Source: Bradyrhizobium sp. MOS002 (lineage in GTDB: Bacteria; Pseudomonadota; Alphaproteobacteria; Rhizobiales; Xanthobacteraceae). Taken from it: a stretch of 64,000 nucleotides of DNA. Under the pieces are notes generated by a model. It was not told the DNA's origin. It searched no databases and worked only from the letters and a program-made list of their open reading frames with translations. The stretch is taken from the NCBI RefSeq assembly GCF_003020115.1, contig NZ_PYFX01000006.1, positions 1-64,000 on the forward strand, read 5' to 3'. A program made the translations under genes and the position numbers. Positions 51,149 through 60,159 of the stretch are shown piece by piece (the stretch's first letter is position 1; every line of letters begins with the position of its first letter).

Positions 51149-51222
51149 CGTAGGGCGGATTGGCCGAAGGCCTTATCCGCCAATCGCGCCTGGATGGTGA
51201 ATTGCGCGCCGCCAATCCACCC
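51149..51222. repeat. Dispersed inverted repeat upstream of recO
   Basis: GTAGGGCGGATTGGC (51150-51164) and GCCAATCCACCC (51211-51222) are imperfect inverted arms. The GCGGATTxGCCGAAGGCxTxATCCGCC core is typical of a Bradyrhizobium element often found between genes. Confidence 0.7.
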
Positions 51223-51231
51223 GACACGGCC

Positions 51232-51612
51232 TCACGCGTTGAACCAGCCCTGCGCATCGCCGCGAAACGAGAAATACAATCCCATCCCCGTCAGCACGCA
51301 GGAGACGATCTCGATGGCGCTGTCGAGTTCCATGCCCTTCTCGCCGATGATCTGGCCGAGCGAGATCACCGACAGCACGAGCGCTGCCGCCAGCACCCAG
51401 CGCGGCCAGTTCTTGCGCCCGCGCGCGGCCAGCCTGACGAAATAGACCAGCAGCAGGATCATGCCGCCGGCGAGCAGCGTCGACGTCATGATCATCTGCT
51501 CGGTCGTCTCGGCATTGGGCGTGCGGTCCTGCACCGCCACCGACACGGCATCCAGCATCAACGATGCATAGAGCAACGCTTCGAAGCGCCGTACGTTGCT
51601 GGGTACGCTCAT
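51232..51612 (-). CDS. Small membrane protein, four predicted helices, 126 aa
   Basis: Helices at about 9-25, 40-60, 70-90 and 98-118, with a short polar loop R-L-A-A-R-G-R-K-N-W-P-R after the second. The W-P-R-W-V-L-A-A-A-L-V phrase is common to small conserved membrane proteins of Rhizobiales. It starts 21 bases after the era stop, so the two are in one transcript. Function unknown. Confidence 0.8.
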   Translation of the reverse strand: MSVPSNVRRFEALLYASLMLDAVSVAVQDRTPNAETTEQMIMTSTLLAGGMILLLVYFVRLAARGRKNWPRWVLAAALVLSVISLGQIIGEKGMELDSAIEIVSCVLTGMGLYFSFRGDAQGWFNA

Positions 51613-51633
51613 CGCTGACCGATCTTTTCTTGG

Positions 51634-52560
51634 TTATTCTTTGGGAAATTCCAGGCCCATCTCGCGGTAGCGATCGGGATCGTCGCTCCAGTTCTCGCGC
51701 ACCTTGACGAACAGGAACAGATGCACCGGCACGCCCAGGATCTCGCCGATCTCCTTGCGCGAGTCCGCTCCGATCGACTTGATGGTGGCGCCGCCCGCGC
51801 CGAGCACGATCTTGCGCTGGCTCTCGCGCTCGACGAAGATCGTCTGCTCGATGCGCACCGACTTGTCCTTGCGCTCCTCCCACTTGTCGGTCTCGACCGT
51901 GGACTGGTAGGGCAATTCCTGGTGCAGCTTGCGAAAGATCTTCTCGCGCGTGATCTCGGCCGCAAGCTGCCGCATCGGCGCGTCCGACATCTGGTCTTCG
52001 GGATAGAGGAACGGCCCCGGCGGCACGATCTCGGCCAGTGTATGCCTGAGGTCGTCGACGCCGTCGCCGGAGATCGCCGCAATCATGAAGGTCTTTGCGA
52101 AGGCCATGCGCTCGTTGGCGGCCTGCGCCAGCGCCAGCAGCTTCTCGCGCTGGACCAGGTCGACCTTGTTGATGACCAAAATCTTCTCGTGCTTGACGCT
52201 GGCGACCTTGGTGAGGATCGCCTCGGCTTCCTCGTCGATGCCGGCCTTGGCATCCAGCAGCACGCAGACGAGGTCGGCGTCATGCGCGCCGCTCCAGGCG
52301 GTCGAGACCATGGCGCGGTCGAGCCGGCGCTTGGGCAGGAAGATGCCGGGCGTATCGACCAGGATGATCTGTGCGTTGTTCTCGATCACGATGCCGCGGA
52401 TCAGCGCGCGCGTGGTCTGCACCTTGCGCGAGACGATCGTGACCTTGGCCCCGACCAGCGCATTGACCAGCGTGGATTTGCCGACGTTGGGCGCGCCGAT
52501 CAGCGCGACGAAGCCGCAGCGCGTAGCAGTGGGCGCCTCGCCGCTTGCTTCAACCGTCAT
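51634..52560 (-). CDS. era: GTPase Era, 308 aa
   Basis: Ribosome assembly GTPase. G1 GAPNVGKST, G2 region V-Q-T-T-R, G3 DTPGI, G4 NKVD, then a C-terminal KH domain with K-I-V-L-G-A-G-G-A-T-I-K-S-I-G. The ATG at 52560 overlaps the rnc end by 11 bases. The rnc-era coupling is standard. A short extra N-terminus precedes the G1 box. Confidence 0.96.
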   Translation of the reverse strand: MTVEASGEAPTATRCGFVALIGAPNVGKSTLVNALVGAKVTIVSRKVQTTRALIRGIVIENNAQIILVDTPGIFLPKRRLDRAMVSTAWSGAHDADLVCVLLDAKAGIDEEAEAILTKVASVKHEKILVINKVDLVQREKLLALAQAANERMAFAKTFMIAAISGDGVDDLRHTLAEIVPPGPFLYPEDQMSDAPMRQLAAEITREKIFRKLHQELPYQSTVETDKWEERKDKSVRIEQTIFVERESQRKIVLGAGGATIKSIGADSRKEIGEILGVPVHLFLFVKVRENWSDDPDRYREMGLEFPKE

Positions 52561-53416
52561 TGCCGCCGCCAACGCCTTCACGTTCGATCATCACTGAAGC
52601 TGCCACCTTTTCTGCCGCGCGCTTGCTGCCGCCGATGCCTTCCGCCGGCGCTAGCCCCGGCAGGTCGACCGCGACGCGGAATTGCGGATCGTGATGCGGG
52701 CCGGTGCGCTCGACCTCGCGGTAAACAGGCGTCGGCAATCCCTTGCCTTGCGCCCATTCCTGGAGAACTGTCTTGGGATCGCGCAACGGACGCCGCGGCT
52801 TGTGCATGCGCTCGGTCCAGTTGCGCTTGACGAACTCGGCCGCCGCCGCGTAGCCGCCGTCGAGGAAGACGGCGCCGATCACGGCCTCGCAGATGTCGCC
52901 GAGCACGCTCTTGCGCAGGCGCGCGTCGGCGCTGGGGCCAACCGAGCCGAGCTTGATGTCGTCGAGCAGACCGAGCGACTTGGCGACATCGGCGCAGCTC
53001 TCCTTGCGCACAAGTTCGGCAAGTCGCTTGGACATCTCGCCTTCATCGGCGTTCGGGAAGGCGTGATAGAGCATGTCGGAGACGACGAGCCCGAGAACGT
53101 GGTCGCCGAGGAATTCCAGCCGCTGATAGCTGTCGCCGCGCTTGCGCCCGGACTTCAGCGCGGAGACATGCGTGATGCCTTGCATCAGGAGATTCGGATC
53201 GGCGAAGCTGTAGCCGATGCGTGCCTCGAGCCCCGCATTCGCATCCGAGCCCCTGGCCTTGCTGCTCCGCACCCGCTTCTTCTTTGCAGGCGTCTTGTTT
53301 TCAGGCGTCTTGATCTCAAGGTTCTTGTTCTCAAGGGTCTTGGTCGCAGCTTCGCCGTCGGGGCCCGCTTGCGCCTCGGTCGGCAGGGTCGCGATGTCCT
53401 TGGCTTCGTCTTTCAT
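52550..53416 (-). CDS. rnc: Ribonuclease III with long Lys-rich N-terminal extension, 288 aa
   Basis: Cuts double-stranded RNA. Catalytic signature R-L-E-F-L-G-D-H-V-L-G and the second acidic motif G-D-I-C-E-A-V-I-G-A-V-F-L-D; C-terminal double-strand-binding domain starting D-P-K-T-V-L-Q-E-W. Residues 1-60 are an extra low-complexity arm with near-repeats T-L-E-N-K-N, L-E-I-K-T-P-E-N-K-T-P-A-K-K-K-R; the DNA has repeated TTCTTGTTCTCAAG-like words. The ATG at 53416 overlaps the lepB stop (ATGA), which fixes the start and so the extension is real in frame. Confidence 0.95.
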   Translation of the reverse strand: MKDEAKDIATLPTEAQAGPDGEAATKTLENKNLEIKTPENKTPAKKKRVRSSKARGSDANAGLEARIGYSFADPNLLMQGITHVSALKSGRKRGDSYQRLEFLGDHVLGLVVSDMLYHAFPNADEGEMSKRLAELVRKESCADVAKSLGLLDDIKLGSVGPSADARLRKSVLGDICEAVIGAVFLDGGYAAAAEFVKRNWTERMHKPRRPLRDPKTVLQEWAQGKGLPTPVYREVERTGPHHDPQFRVAVDLPGLAPAEGIGGSKRAAEKVAASVMIEREGVGGGNDG

Positions 53417-54177
53417 CGGACGATTTTGAAGAAGCGATTCCAGCGCACCGCCCACGGCCAGCGCCAGAACATCCAGGCATGTTCGCCTTCGGCGATCGAG
53501 AAGAAGATCATCTGGGCGCGCCCGATCAAATTCTCCTGCGGCACGTAGCCGACCTGACCAAGGAAGCGGCTGTCGGTCGAGTTGTCGCGGTTGTCGCCCA
53601 TCATGAAGAAGTGGCCGGTCGGCACGGTGTAGACGTTGGTGTTGTCGACGTAGCCGTTATCGGCGCAGTCCAGCGTCTCGTAGGACACGCCGTTCGGCAG
53701 CGTTTCCTTCCAGCGCTTCACCCGGGAGACGCCGCTGCCTTCAGCGCCGCAGGGATCCTCGCCGACAAATTCGCTCATGCGCTGCCGCTCGACCGGCGTG
53801 TCGTTGATGTAGAGCAGCCCGTCCCGCATCTGGATGCGGTCGCCGGGAAGGCCGATCACACGCTTGATGTAGTCGGTGGAGTCATCCTTCGGCAGGCGGA
53901 ATACGACGATGTCGCCGCGGCTCGGGTCCGAGCCCCAGATCCGCCCCGAGAACAGTGGCGGCGAGAACGGGATCGAGTAGTGGCTGTAGCCGTAGGAATA
54001 TTTCGAGACGAACAGATAGTCGCCGACCAGCAGTGTCGCCTTCATCGAGCCGGATGGGATGTTGAACGGCTGGAACAGGAAGGTGCGGATCACCAGCGCG
54101 ATCAGGAGAGCGTGGATCACGACCCGGATCGTTTCGCCGACGCCGCTCTCAGTTTTCGTTCCTGAAGTCACGCTCAT
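53413..54177 (-). CDS. lepB: Signal peptidase I, 254 aa
   Basis: Cleaves signal peptides in the periplasm. One N-terminal membrane helix (residues 20-36), catalytic Ser in N-I-P-S-G-S-M-K-A-T-L and Lys in D-Y-I-K-R-V-I-G-L-P-G-D, then G-D-N-R-D-N-S-T-D-S-R. It heads the lepB-rnc-era group. The 248 bases upstream (54178-54425) have no gene. Confidence 0.96.
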   Translation of the reverse strand: MSVTSGTKTESGVGETIRVVIHALLIALVIRTFLFQPFNIPSGSMKATLLVGDYLFVSKYSYGYSHYSIPFSPPLFSGRIWGSDPSRGDIVVFRLPKDDSTDYIKRVIGLPGDRIQMRDGLLYINDTPVERQRMSEFVGEDPCGAEGSGVSRVKRWKETLPNGVSYETLDCADNGYVDNTNVYTVPTGHFFMMGDNRDNSTDSRFLGQVGYVPQENLIGRAQMIFFSIAEGEHAWMFWRWPWAVRWNRFFKIVR

Positions 54178-54425
54178 TGCTCTCTCTATTCCGGCCGGCG
54201 GTCACAGAGCGCCCTCCTCGCGCGAGCAGCCCATCGCTCGCGGCCCAAGGAGATTGTCCTGATTCTGATAATGAGGGCCAATTCCGGCGTAAAGCCGAAT
54301 TCGCCCAGCCTGATTTGCGTCCGCGGACTTTTAGACGGTTGTCGGAGGCCACGCAATCAAGGATCGCATCAAAACTGCATAAGCGTTTGATTTTGAATGC
54401 GAATTATAAAATGATCGGAGTACCG

Positions 54426-54845
54426 TCAGGGTTTGGCCAGCGGCACGGCGGAAATGATGACGAAGGCCTGCGCCAACGGCCAGTCATCGGTGATCGACAG
54501 GTCGATCTGGGCCGCGAACCCCTCCGGCGTCAGGGCCTGGAGCCGGGCCAGCGCCCCGCCCGTCAATTGCATGGTTGGCCGCCCTCCCGGCAGGTTGACC
54601 ACCCCCATGTCGCGCCACCACACGCCGCGCCTGATGCCGGTGCCGAGCGCCTTGGAGCAGGCCTCCTTGGCGGCGAAGCGCTTGGCGTAGGTTGCCACCA
54701 CCATCTTCTCGTTCTTGGCGCGCCGCTCCGCCTTGGCCCGCTCGGCCGTGGTGAAGATGCGGTCGAGGAAGCGCTCGCCATGGCGGTCGATCACCTTGCC
54801 GACACGGGTAATGTCGATCAGATCGGAGCCGATGCCGATGATCAT
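54426..54845 (-). CDS. acpS: Holo-[acyl-carrier-protein] synthase, 139 aa
   Basis: Adds the phosphopantetheine arm to ACP. Motifs I-G-S-D-L-I-D-I-T-R-V at the start and F-A-A-K-E-A-C-S-K-A-L-G in the middle. The ATG at 54845 overlaps the pdxJ stop (ATGA); the longer frame is discarded. PdxJ-AcpS adjacency is conserved. Confidence 0.96.
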   Translation of the reverse strand: MIIGIGSDLIDITRVGKVIDRHGERFLDRIFTTAERAKAERRAKNEKMVVATYAKRFAAKEACSKALGTGIRRGVWWRDMGVVNLPGGRPTMQLTGGALARLQALTPEGFAAQIDLSITDDWPLAQAFVIISAVPLAKP

Positions 54846-55594
54846 GCCCGGCTCCGGCCGCGGTCCATCGCCGCGCGCATGCTGCGTACCGTCTCGGCGA
54901 GACCCACGAACAGGGCCTCGCCGATCATGTAGTAGCCGATGTTGAGCTCCATGATGTCCGGCAAGCCTGCGATCGTCTCCGCCGTCGCATAATCCAGCCC
55001 GTGTCCGGCGTGAACCTCCAGCCCCGCTTCCCTCGCCAGCTTCGCCCCCGCCACGATTCGCCGCCATTCGGCCTCGGCCTTGTCGGCGTGACCATCGACG
55101 ACGGCGTCGCACCAGGCGCCGGTGTGGATCTCGATCACGGGGGCGCGCAGTTGCGCCGCCATCTCGATCTGGGCGGGATCGGCCGCGATGAACAGCGACA
55201 CCCGGATGCCGGCATCGTTCAGTCGCGCGATATAGGGCGCCAGCGCATTGTGCTGGCCGACGACGTCGAGCCCGCCTTCGGTCGTCACCTCCTGGCGCCG
55301 CTCCGGCACGAGACACACCGCGTGCGGCCTGGTGGCGAGCGAAATGCGCATCATATCGTCGGTCGCCGCCATCTCGAAATTGAGCGGCTTGGAGATCTCG
55401 GCTTTCAGCCGCGCCATGTCCTCGTCGCGGATGTGCCGGCGATCCTCGCGCAAATGAGCGGTGATGCCGTCGGCACCGGCCTCGATCGCCAGCAGCGCCG
55501 CGCGCACCGGATCGGGATTGCGGCCGCCGCGCGCGTTACGCAGGGTCGCGACATGGTCGACATTGACGCCGAGGCGGAGCGGAGGTGCAGGCAT
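54842..55594 (-). CDS. pdxJ: Pyridoxine 5'-phosphate synthase, 250 aa
   Basis: Makes pyridoxine phosphate from deoxyxylulose phosphate and aminoacetone phosphate. The family blocks L-G-V-N-V-D-H-V-A-T-L-R-N-A-R-G, G-A-D-G-I-T-A-H-L-R-E-D-R-R-H-I and the loop C-L-V-P-E-R-R-Q-E are present. The ATG at 55594 (MPAPPLRL) is taken rather than an earlier start. About 45 bases separate it from the RelA/SpoT gene upstream. Confidence 0.96.
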   Translation of the reverse strand: MPAPPLRLGVNVDHVATLRNARGGRNPDPVRAALLAIEAGADGITAHLREDRRHIRDEDMARLKAEISKPLNFEMAATDDMMRISLATRPHAVCLVPERRQEVTTEGGLDVVGQHNALAPYIARLNDAGIRVSLFIAADPAQIEMAAQLRAPVIEIHTGAWCDAVVDGHADKAEAEWRRIVAGAKLAREAGLEVHAGHGLDYATAETIAGLPDIMELNIGYYMIGEALFVGLAETVRSMRAAMDRGRSRA

Positions 55595-55639
55595 TTCAGG
55601 ACTCACGGAATCACAGGGATAGACCAAGACGGAAGGCGT

Positions 55640-57925
55640 CTATCCATTAACACGTTCGGCGCGGGCGACGACCGCCTTCGCGCGCAGCTGGGCCAGGATC
55701 GCGCTCAAATGCTTGAGATCGTAGACTTCGAGATCGATCGTCGTCTCCGTGAAGTCCGGTGAGCGGCGCTGCATGCTGATGTTGTCGATGTTGCCGTCGT
55801 GCTCGGCGATCACGGTCGCGATCTGCGCCAGCGCGCCGGGCTCGTTGACGTTCTCGACCTTGATACGGGCCGGGAAGCGCTGCGGCGCGGAGTCCTCGAT
55901 GTCCCAGCGCACGTCGAGCCAGCGCTCCGGCTCTTCCTCGAAATCCTTCAGGGCCGGCGCCTGGATCGGGTAGATGGTGATGCCTTCGCCAGGCGTGACG
56001 ATGCCGACGATGCGGTCACCGGGCACTGCGCCGCCATTCGGCGCGAACTTCACCGGCAGGTCGGAATTGATGCCGCGGATCGGAATCGCGACCGGGCTGC
56101 GCGGCGGTTCGGACGACTTCTCCTTGAGCTTGCCGGCGAGCCCTTTCTTGACCCCGTAACGCGCAATGCGCTCCTCCTTATAGTCGGGATACATCGCACG
56201 CGCGACGTGGGAGGCCTTGATCTCGCCGCGTCCCACGGCCGCCATGACGTCCTCTATCGAGGTCCGCGCGAGTCGCGGCAGCGCGCCCTTGAGCTTGTCG
56301 TCGGCGTATTCGATCTTGGCGCGCTCGAACAGACGCTCGACGATGCGCCGGCCGAGACCGACATATTGATCGCGCACCGCAGTCCTGGTGGCGCGGCGGA
56401 TCGCGGCGCGAGCCTTGCCGGTGACCGCGAGCGTTTCCCAGGCCGACGGCGGCGCCGCTTGCGCTTCCGAGGTCAGCACCTCGACCTCGTCGCCGTTCTG
56501 AAGCTCCGACGACAGCGGCGCAAACTGGCCGTTGATCTTGCAGCCTACCGCGCTGTTGCCGACGTCGGTGTGTACGGCATAGGCGAAATCGATCACGTTG
56601 GCATGGCGCGGCAGCGCGATCAGCTTGCCCTTCGGGGTGAAGCAGAACACCTGGTCGTGGAACAGCTCGAGCTTGGTGTGCTCGAGGAATTCCTCGGGGT
56701 TGGCGCTCTCCGAGAGGATGCCGATGGTGTGGCGCAACCAGGCGAACGCATTGGACTCGCGCTTGAGGAATTCGGTCGGCGAGCCCGCGCCTTCCTTGTA
56801 GAACGCGTGCGCGGCGATGCCGCGCTCGGCGATCTGGTCCATCGCCTCGGTACGGATCTGCAGTTCGACGCGCTGGTTGCCGGGGCCGATCACGGTGGTG
56901 TGGATCGAGCGGTAGTCGTTCTGCTTCGGCGTCGAGATGTAGTCCTTGAACCGGCCGGGCACGACCGGCCAGTTCGTGTGGACGATGCCGAGCGCGCGAT
57001 AGCAGGCCTCGATGTCGTTGACGACGACGCGGAAGCCGAAGATGTCGGACAATTGCTCGAAGCCGACCGACTTGCGCTCCATCTTGGTCCAGATTGAGAA
57101 GGGCTTCTTGCGGCGGCCATAGACCCGTGCGCCCAGGCCCCGGTGGCGCAGATTGTTGGAGAGCTGGTCCTCGATCTCACCGATCAGATTGCGGTTGCGC
57201 TCGGCCAGCGCATCGAGCCGCTGCATCACCACCGAATAGGCTTCCGGGTCCAGCGTCCGGAACGACAGGTCCTCCAGCTCCTCGCGCATTTCCTGCATGC
57301 CCATGCGCCCGGCCAGCGGCGCATAGATGTCAAGCGTCTCCTCGGCAATCCGCCGTCGCGATTCCGTCGGCACGAAGTCCAGCGTGCGCATGTTGTGCAG
57401 GCGATCGGCGAGCTTCACCAGGAGCACACGGACGTCGTCGGCAATGGCCAGCAACAATTTGCGCAGATTTTCGGCCTGCTTGGCCTCCCGCGATACCAGC
57501 TCCAGCCGCTTCAGCTTGGTCAGGCCCTCGACCAGCGCGCCGATCTCGGGCCCGAAGATCTGGTCGATCTCGGCCCGCGTCGCTTCGGTGTCTTCGATCG
57601 TGTCGTGGAGCAGCGCGGCCACGATAGTGGCGTCGTCAAGCTTCAGGTCGGTGAGGATCGCCGCCACTTCGAGTGGATGAGAGAAGTATGGGTCGCCCGA
57701 GGCGCGGGTCTGCGAGCCGTGCGCCTTCATGGCGTAGACATAGGCCCGGTTCAGCAGGTCTTCGTCGGTGTTGGGATTGTAGGACCTGACGCGCTCGACA
57801 AGGTCATATTGACGCATCATGCGTGCGCGAGGCTTCGCCGGGCGCGCCACCGGCGCAGTCGGGGCCACGGCAACCGATTCGGTTGCGGCCTGCATCTGCG
57901 TTGGTGTGCGGCGTCGATATACCAT
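55640..57925 (-). CDS. rsh: Bifunctional (p)ppGpp synthetase/hydrolase, 761 aa
   Basis: Single RelA/SpoT homologue of alphaproteobacteria. Hydrolase HD domain: H-P-L-E-V-A-A-I-L, L-L-H-D-T-I-E-D-T, A-D-R-L-H-N-M-R-T. Synthetase: G-R-F-K-D-Y-I-S-T-P-K-Q-N-D-Y-R-S-I-H-T-T and Q-I-R-T-E-A-M-D. TGS domain (P-R-H-A-N-V-I-D-F-A-Y-A-V-H-T) and a C-terminal ACT domain follow. Both activities look intact. The ATG at 57925 has AGGA with good spacing, though the usual start is near MMRQYD (57820), so the 35-residue Ala/Pro-rich N-extension is possible but unproven. Upstream lies rpoZ with its terminator between. Confidence 0.95.
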   Translation of the reverse strand: MVYRRRTPTQMQAATESVAVAPTAPVARPAKPRARMMRQYDLVERVRSYNPNTDEDLLNRAYVYAMKAHGSQTRASGDPYFSHPLEVAAILTDLKLDDATIVAALLHDTIEDTEATRAEIDQIFGPEIGALVEGLTKLKRLELVSREAKQAENLRKLLLAIADDVRVLLVKLADRLHNMRTLDFVPTESRRRIAEETLDIYAPLAGRMGMQEMREELEDLSFRTLDPEAYSVVMQRLDALAERNRNLIGEIEDQLSNNLRHRGLGARVYGRRKKPFSIWTKMERKSVGFEQLSDIFGFRVVVNDIEACYRALGIVHTNWPVVPGRFKDYISTPKQNDYRSIHTTVIGPGNQRVELQIRTEAMDQIAERGIAAHAFYKEGAGSPTEFLKRESNAFAWLRHTIGILSESANPEEFLEHTKLELFHDQVFCFTPKGKLIALPRHANVIDFAYAVHTDVGNSAVGCKINGQFAPLSSELQNGDEVEVLTSEAQAAPPSAWETLAVTGKARAAIRRATRTAVRDQYVGLGRRIVERLFERAKIEYADDKLKGALPRLARTSIEDVMAAVGRGEIKASHVARAMYPDYKEERIARYGVKKGLAGKLKEKSSEPPRSPVAIPIRGINSDLPVKFAPNGGAVPGDRIVGIVTPGEGITIYPIQAPALKDFEEEPERWLDVRWDIEDSAPQRFPARIKVENVNEPGALAQIATVIAEHDGNIDNISMQRRSPDFTETTIDLEVYDLKHLSAILAQLRAKAVVARAERVNG

Positions 57926-58058
57926 GCCGTCCTGCCTTCAAACGGACCACGACACAGCCCGTTGCATACATCTTAGCTCCGATCGCGCGCGTGTCCGATC
58001 AATTCAGTGACAGGGACAGGCGCGAACCGAGCACACTATGGTAACCACGAAAACGCCA

Positions 58059-58095
58059 ACAAAAGCAAAGGCCCGAACAACGGTTCGGGCCTTTG
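58059..58095 (-). terminator. Rho-independent terminator of rpoZ
   Basis: CAAAGGCCCGAAC (58066-58078) and GTTCGGGCCTTTG (58083-58095) form a 13-base perfect stem with a four-base loop, followed on the minus strand by CTTTTGTT. Confidence 0.9.
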
Positions 58096-58134
58096 ATAAG
58101 ATCACAAAGAAGTCGATGAGCGCGATGGGACGAT

Positions 58135-58527
58135 TTACTCGTCCTCCTCGGGCTGCTCCTCGGGCGGCGCGAGGCCTTCGAGACCCTTCAGGAGCTCTTC
58201 TTCCGTCATGCGCTCAACGGCGACTTCGGTATCGTCTGCATCCACGCTTGCACCGGCGGAACCGATCAGCGGTACGGTGTCCGGCTCGGGCTCGTCGACC
58301 TCGACGAACTTCTGCAGCGAGTGCACCAGCTCCTCGCGGAGGTCCTCCGGCGAGATGGTGGTCTCAGCAATTTCGCGCAAAGACACAACAGGGTTCTTGT
58401 CGTTATCGCGGTCAACCGTTAGTTGTGAACCAGACGAAATCATGCGGGCACGGTGGGCGGCCAGCAGGACCAGGTCAAACCGGTTGTCGACCTTGTCGAT
58501 ACAATCTTCTACGGTGACGCGAGCCAT
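58135..58527 (-). CDS. rpoZ: RNA polymerase omega subunit, 130 aa
   Basis: Omega subunit, which stabilises RNA polymerase and takes part in the ppGpp response. Start MARVTVEDCIDKVDNRFDLV and the A-A-H-R-A-R-M-I-S-S-G and L-R-E-I-A-E-T segments are diagnostic. The ATG at 58527 is used; the longer frame upstream is not protein-like. The C-terminus is a long acidic tail as in other rhizobia. Transcribed just ahead of rsh, as in many alphaproteobacteria, although a terminator divides them. Confidence 0.96.
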   Translation of the reverse strand: MARVTVEDCIDKVDNRFDLVLLAAHRARMISSGSQLTVDRDNDKNPVVSLREIAETTISPEDLREELVHSLQKFVEVDEPEPDTVPLIGSAGASVDADDTEVAVERMTEEELLKGLEGLAPPEEQPEEDE

Positions 58528-58856
58528 CGACTGTCGCTCCGTTGTGGGTGAGACGAAATATGTGGATGAATGCCGGTAGTTATAGGGGCCGGGAGGGTTT
58601 CGCAAGGCCAATTTGTGATTTGGCCTCGCCAAACGGCTCTGCTACCCCCACATTGGGGCTGGGATGGGTGGTTTCCCGGGCTGCCAGCGACGGCGGCGCC
58701 GGGTATGTGCAAGTTGGCCATAACTATACCTTGATTGCCCCGACTTCTCCGGATTTGCGGTTTCGACGGGTTTCGGCGGGACTTTAGAAGTGCGCGGCTT
58801 GCTGTCGCCGCGCCAACAATAAACGATCAATCACGAACTCTACGCGAGCAAACTGA
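58528..58856. other. Intergenic region between rpoZ and the NYN RNase gene
   Basis: Gene-free on both strands. It contains a hairpin AGGCCAA...TTGGCCT (about 58600-58623) and a GC-rich block. I looked for a tmRNA or other stable RNA here and could not find the expected conserved words. It must hold the two divergent promoters. Confidence 0.45.
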
Positions 58857-59504
58857 ATGTCACCTTCCTCTTCCGACAAGATCGCGCTCTTCATCGATGG
58901 AGCCAATCTCTACGCTACGGCGAAAACTCTGGGCTTCGACATCGATTACAAGCGCCTGCTGAAGGAGTTTCAGAGCCGCGGGACGCTGCTGAGGGCGTTC
59001 TACTACACCGCCATCATCGAGGATCAGGAGTACTCTTCGATCCGGCCGCTGATCGACTGGCTCGACTACAACGGCTACACCGTCGTCACCAAGGCGACCA
59101 AGGAGTTCATCGACGCCTCCGGCCGCCGCAAGGTCAAAGGCAACATGGACATCGAGCTCGCCGTGAACGCCATGGAGCTCGCCGAGCACATCGACCAGAT
59201 GGTGCTGTTCTCGGGTGACGGCGACTTCCGCTCCCTGGTCGAAGCCGTCCAGCGCCGCGGCGTGCGGGTCACCGTGATTTCCACGATCGCCAGCCAGCCG
59301 CCGATGATCGCCGACGAGTTGCGCCGCCAGGCCGACGTCTTCACCGACCTCGTCGAGCTGCAGTCCAAGCTCGGCCGCGACCCGTCCGAACGCCCCGCCC
59401 CGCGTGACCGCGGCGATCGCGAGGCGCGCCACCACGCCCCGCAGTTCCTCCAGCGCGCGACCACGATGGCGCCGGCGAGGGGCGATGACGACTTCGAGGA
59501 GTGA
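58857..59504 (+). CDS. NYN-domain (LabA/DUF88) RNase-like protein, 215 aa
   Basis: PIN-like nuclease fold: acidic residues in F-I-D-G-A-N-L-Y (N-terminus), G-N-M-D-I-E-L-A-V-N-A-M and L-F-S-G-D-G-D-F form the metal site. The C-terminal 40 residues are a charged Arg/Asp tail. The start ATG at 58857 has only a weak ribosome site. Members are thought to act on RNA; targets unknown. It overlaps the next gene's start by 20 bases. Confidence 0.88.
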   Translation: MSPSSSDKIALFIDGANLYATAKTLGFDIDYKRLLKEFQSRGTLLRAFYYTAIIEDQEYSSIRPLIDWLDYNGYTVVTKATKEFIDASGRRKVKGNMDIELAVNAMELAEHIDQMVLFSGDGDFRSLVEAVQRRGVRVTVISTIASQPPMIADELRRQADVFTDLVELQSKLGRDPSERPAPRDRGDREARHHAPQFLQRATTMAPARGDDDFEE

Positions 59505-60159
59505 GGCGGCCCGGTCAAGCCGCCAGCCTCTCAGCCTCGTCCCCGACCGTGACTGTCCGCTCTGTCCGCGCCTAGTCGCCTTTCGCGAGGCGAACCGCGC
59601 GCGCGAGCCCTTGTGGCACAATGCACCGGTTGCGCCTTTCGGCGACATCAAGGCGCGCCTGCTGATCGTCGGCCTTGCGCCGGGGATGCAGGGCGCCAAC
59701 CGCACCGGCCGTCCCTTCACCGGCGATTATGCCGGCGATCTGCTCTACGCCACGCTACTCGAATACGGCTTCGCCAAGGGCCAATATCAGGCGCGTCCCG
59801 ACGACGGCCTGAAGCTGGTCGACTGTCGGATCGCCAATGCGGTGCATTGCGTGCCGCCGCAGAACAAGCCGCTGCCGGTCGAGATCAACACCTGCCGGCA
59901 GTTTCTCGCGGCGAATCTCGCAACGATGCCGAACCTGCGCGCGATCGTCGCCCTCGGGCGCATTGCGCACGACACCGTACTCAAGCCGCTGAACCTGAAG
60001 GGATCGCAAGCCCCCTTCGGCCACGGCGCCGTGCATCAGGCCGGCGCATTCAGGCTCTACGACAGCTATCACTGCTCCCGCTACAACACGAACACCCGCG
60101 TGCTGACGCCGGACATGTTCCGCTCCGTGTTCGCGAAGGTGAAGGCCGACCTCGACTAA
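59485..60159 (+). CDS. Family 5 uracil-DNA glycosylase (UdgB-like), 224 aa
   Basis: Removes uracil and some deaminated bases from DNA. The family-5 motif G-L-A-P-G-M-Q-G-A-N-R-T-G-R-P-F-T-G-D is present, as is N-A-V-H-C-V-P-P-Q-N-K-P-L-P and the H-C-S-R-Y-N-T-N-T loop, plus Cys pairs (C-P-L-C-P) of the Fe-S cluster. The ATG at 59485 is inside the end of the NYN gene, suggesting joint translation. Confidence 0.9.
   Translation: MTTSRSEAARSSRQPLSLVPDRDCPLCPRLVAFREANRAREPLWHNAPVAPFGDIKARLLIVGLAPGMQGANRTGRPFTGDYAGDLLYATLLEYGFAKGQYQARPDDGLKLVDCRIANAVHCVPPQNKPLPVEINTCRQFLAANLATMPNLRAIVALGRIAHDTVLKPLNLKGSQAPFGHGAVHQAGAFRLYDSYHCSRYNTNTRVLTPDMFRSVFAKVKADLD

Noticed and set aside
58600..58760. Possible tmRNA or other stable RNA between rpoZ and the NYN gene
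   Set aside because: No tag-like reading frame and no tRNA-like ends were found; only a small hairpin.
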